Below, in pieces: positions 5,563 to 6,143 of a stretch of DNA of 6,143 bases. Made by a program: the position numbers and the translations under genes. Positions within the stretch are counted from its first letter, which is position 1, and each line of letters opens with the position of its first letter. The notes beneath the pieces are model-generated. The model worked only from the letters and a program-made list of their open reading frames with translations. It did no database searches and had not been told where the DNA came from. This DNA is from JBKHBQ01 sp046542305 (GTDB taxonomy: Bacteria; Bacteroidota; Bacteroidia; Bacteroidales; 4484-276): NCBI GenBank assembly GCA_046542305.1, contig JBKHBQ010000239.1:1-6143 (forward strand), written 5' to 3'.

Positions 5563-6143
5563 TCACCTGAATTCAACCCGCACGGTATCGTCCACCTTCA
5601 GGCCGAGCAGACCCGCGGCATTACCCATGCTGATGGCAATTTCGAGATGGCCCGAGGAACTGAACAGGGCGAGGATCTCCCCTTCGTGCACGTCCTTGTA
5701 CGACTGGCTGATCCTGCTCACACCATAGCGCGCCGATCCGAAACTGATCCTGAACTGACGCTTTTGGCCGATCCGGTCGAACAACGGCTTATGGATATTT
5801 GTGAAAACATTTTCGTAGCTGTCGATGTAAATCACATGACCCTTGATGAGGTCACCGGAAGTAACCGGGCTGAGGGCGATGCGCTGCGTAAGCGATTTCC
5901 GCTCCGGACCGATCTCCTCAAAGCTGCCGCCGCCGATCAGGTGCCCGGCCACTTTGATAAAAATGTCGTAAGCCGAAAAGGTAAAGGTATCGGTATCCTG
6001 GATCATATCCACCTCCACAAGCTTTTCCGGCGCATGATCAAAGATGAGGGAAAAAATGCCATTATCGGCGCCGATAAAATAATGCCCTTCGTACTGAGCC
6101 ACCACATGCGGCATGTCGATGGTGGCATCCGAAGCAATATCGA
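5563..6143 (-). CDS. SAM hydroxide adenosyltransferase/SAM-dependent halogenase family (DUF62) protein, N-terminus beyond right edge
   Basis: The reading frame is open to the right edge, so the ATG at 6112-6114 is internal: residues DIASDATID precede it in frame. About 192 residues are visible and roughly 70 N-terminal residues, with the TDFG-type SAM-binding motif, are outside. Family members hydrolyse S-adenosylmethionine to adenosine and methionine, and a few are fluorinases or chlorinases. Visible family marks are GHYFIGADNGIFSLI (about 6084-6040), the GHLIGGGSFEEIG helix, the C-terminal domain's GHVIYIDSYENVFTNI with its Asp and TN (about 5840-5790), and the ending SMGNAAGLLGLKVDDTVRVE. 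The segment usually written FHGRDIFAPAA reads FSAYDIFIKVA here, so the His often present is replaced by Ser. The C-terminus is complete. The gene converges on the LytTR gene with a 22-base gap and no clear terminator. Confidence 0.88.
   Translation of the reverse strand, partial: DIASDATIDMPHVVAQYEGHYFIGADNGIFSLIFDHAPEKLVEVDMIQDTDTFTFSAYDIFIKVAGHLIGGGSFEEIGPERKSLTQRIALSPVTSGDLIKGHVIYIDSYENVFTNIHKPLFDRIGQKRQFRISFGSARYGVSRISQSYKDVHEGEILALFSSSGHLEIAISMGNAAGLLGLKVDDTVRVEFR

Noticed and set aside
5541..5575. A bidirectional terminator between the convergent LytTR and DUF62 genes.
   Set aside because: Only the short palindrome TGAATTCA and an imperfect six-base pairing are visible, without a T-run. 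The palindrome also lies within DUF62 coding sequence.
5543..5728. A small plus-strand reading frame opposite the DUF62 gene, considered as the missing LytTR tail or as a new gene.
   Set aside because: Its translation has no LytTR pattern, it lies antisense to a well-conserved coding region, and it shows no start signal.
5563..6114. Treating the ATG at 6112-6114 as the true start of the DUF62 gene.
   Set aside because: The frame stays open to the window edge and the upstream residues DIASDATID fit the family. About 70 N-terminal residues, including the SAM-binding motif, are simply outside the window.

Overview
The window looks like a chromosomal segment of a Bacteroidota bacterium, most likely from the class Bacteroidia. 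Four things point there: a TonB-dependent receptor with an N-terminal carboxypeptidase-regulatory-like domain, a secreted protein with a C-terminal type IX secretion (T9SS) sorting domain, starts preceded by A/T-rich leaders without Shine-Dalgarno sequences, and promoter-like pairs of the Bacteroidota form TTTG-N19-TAnnTTTR. No rRNA, tRNA, CRISPR array, insertion sequence or phage gene was recognised.

Left part, minus strand (1-4081). Read in the direction of transcription, this holds a lamin-tail-domain (LTD) protein with a T9SS tail (4081 to 3101), a strong intrinsic terminator (3081 to 3039), a 921-residue TonB-dependent receptor (3000 to 235), and 24 bases later the first 70 residues of a secreted endonuclease I family nuclease that runs off the left edge. 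All three products carry signal peptides and are predicted to be exported, to the cell surface, outer membrane or outside. A plausible but unproven reading is a surface module for degrading extracellular DNA and taking up the products.

Middle (4082-4302). This 221-base gap lies between divergent genes. It holds a -7-like element for the LTD gene, two adjacent inverted repeats, and a promoter-like pair for the rightward gene whose -33 element overlaps the last arm of the second repeat.

Right part. On the plus strand lie a small SpoIIAA-like STAS/SEC14-type protein (4303-4689) and a LytTR response regulator (4905-5540), each with its own promoter-like sequence. The regulator is odd in two ways: its receiver domain lacks the residues needed for phosphorylation, and its LytTR DNA-binding domain stops short inside a conserved motif, next to a 10-base direct repeat. 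Converging on it from the right edge is a SAM hydroxide adenosyltransferase/halogenase-family (DUF62) gene (5563 to beyond 6143), complete at its C-terminus and missing its N-terminus.

The genes are mostly known families. The least explained items are the altered regulator and the structured divergent intergenic region. No wholly new system can be claimed from this window alone.
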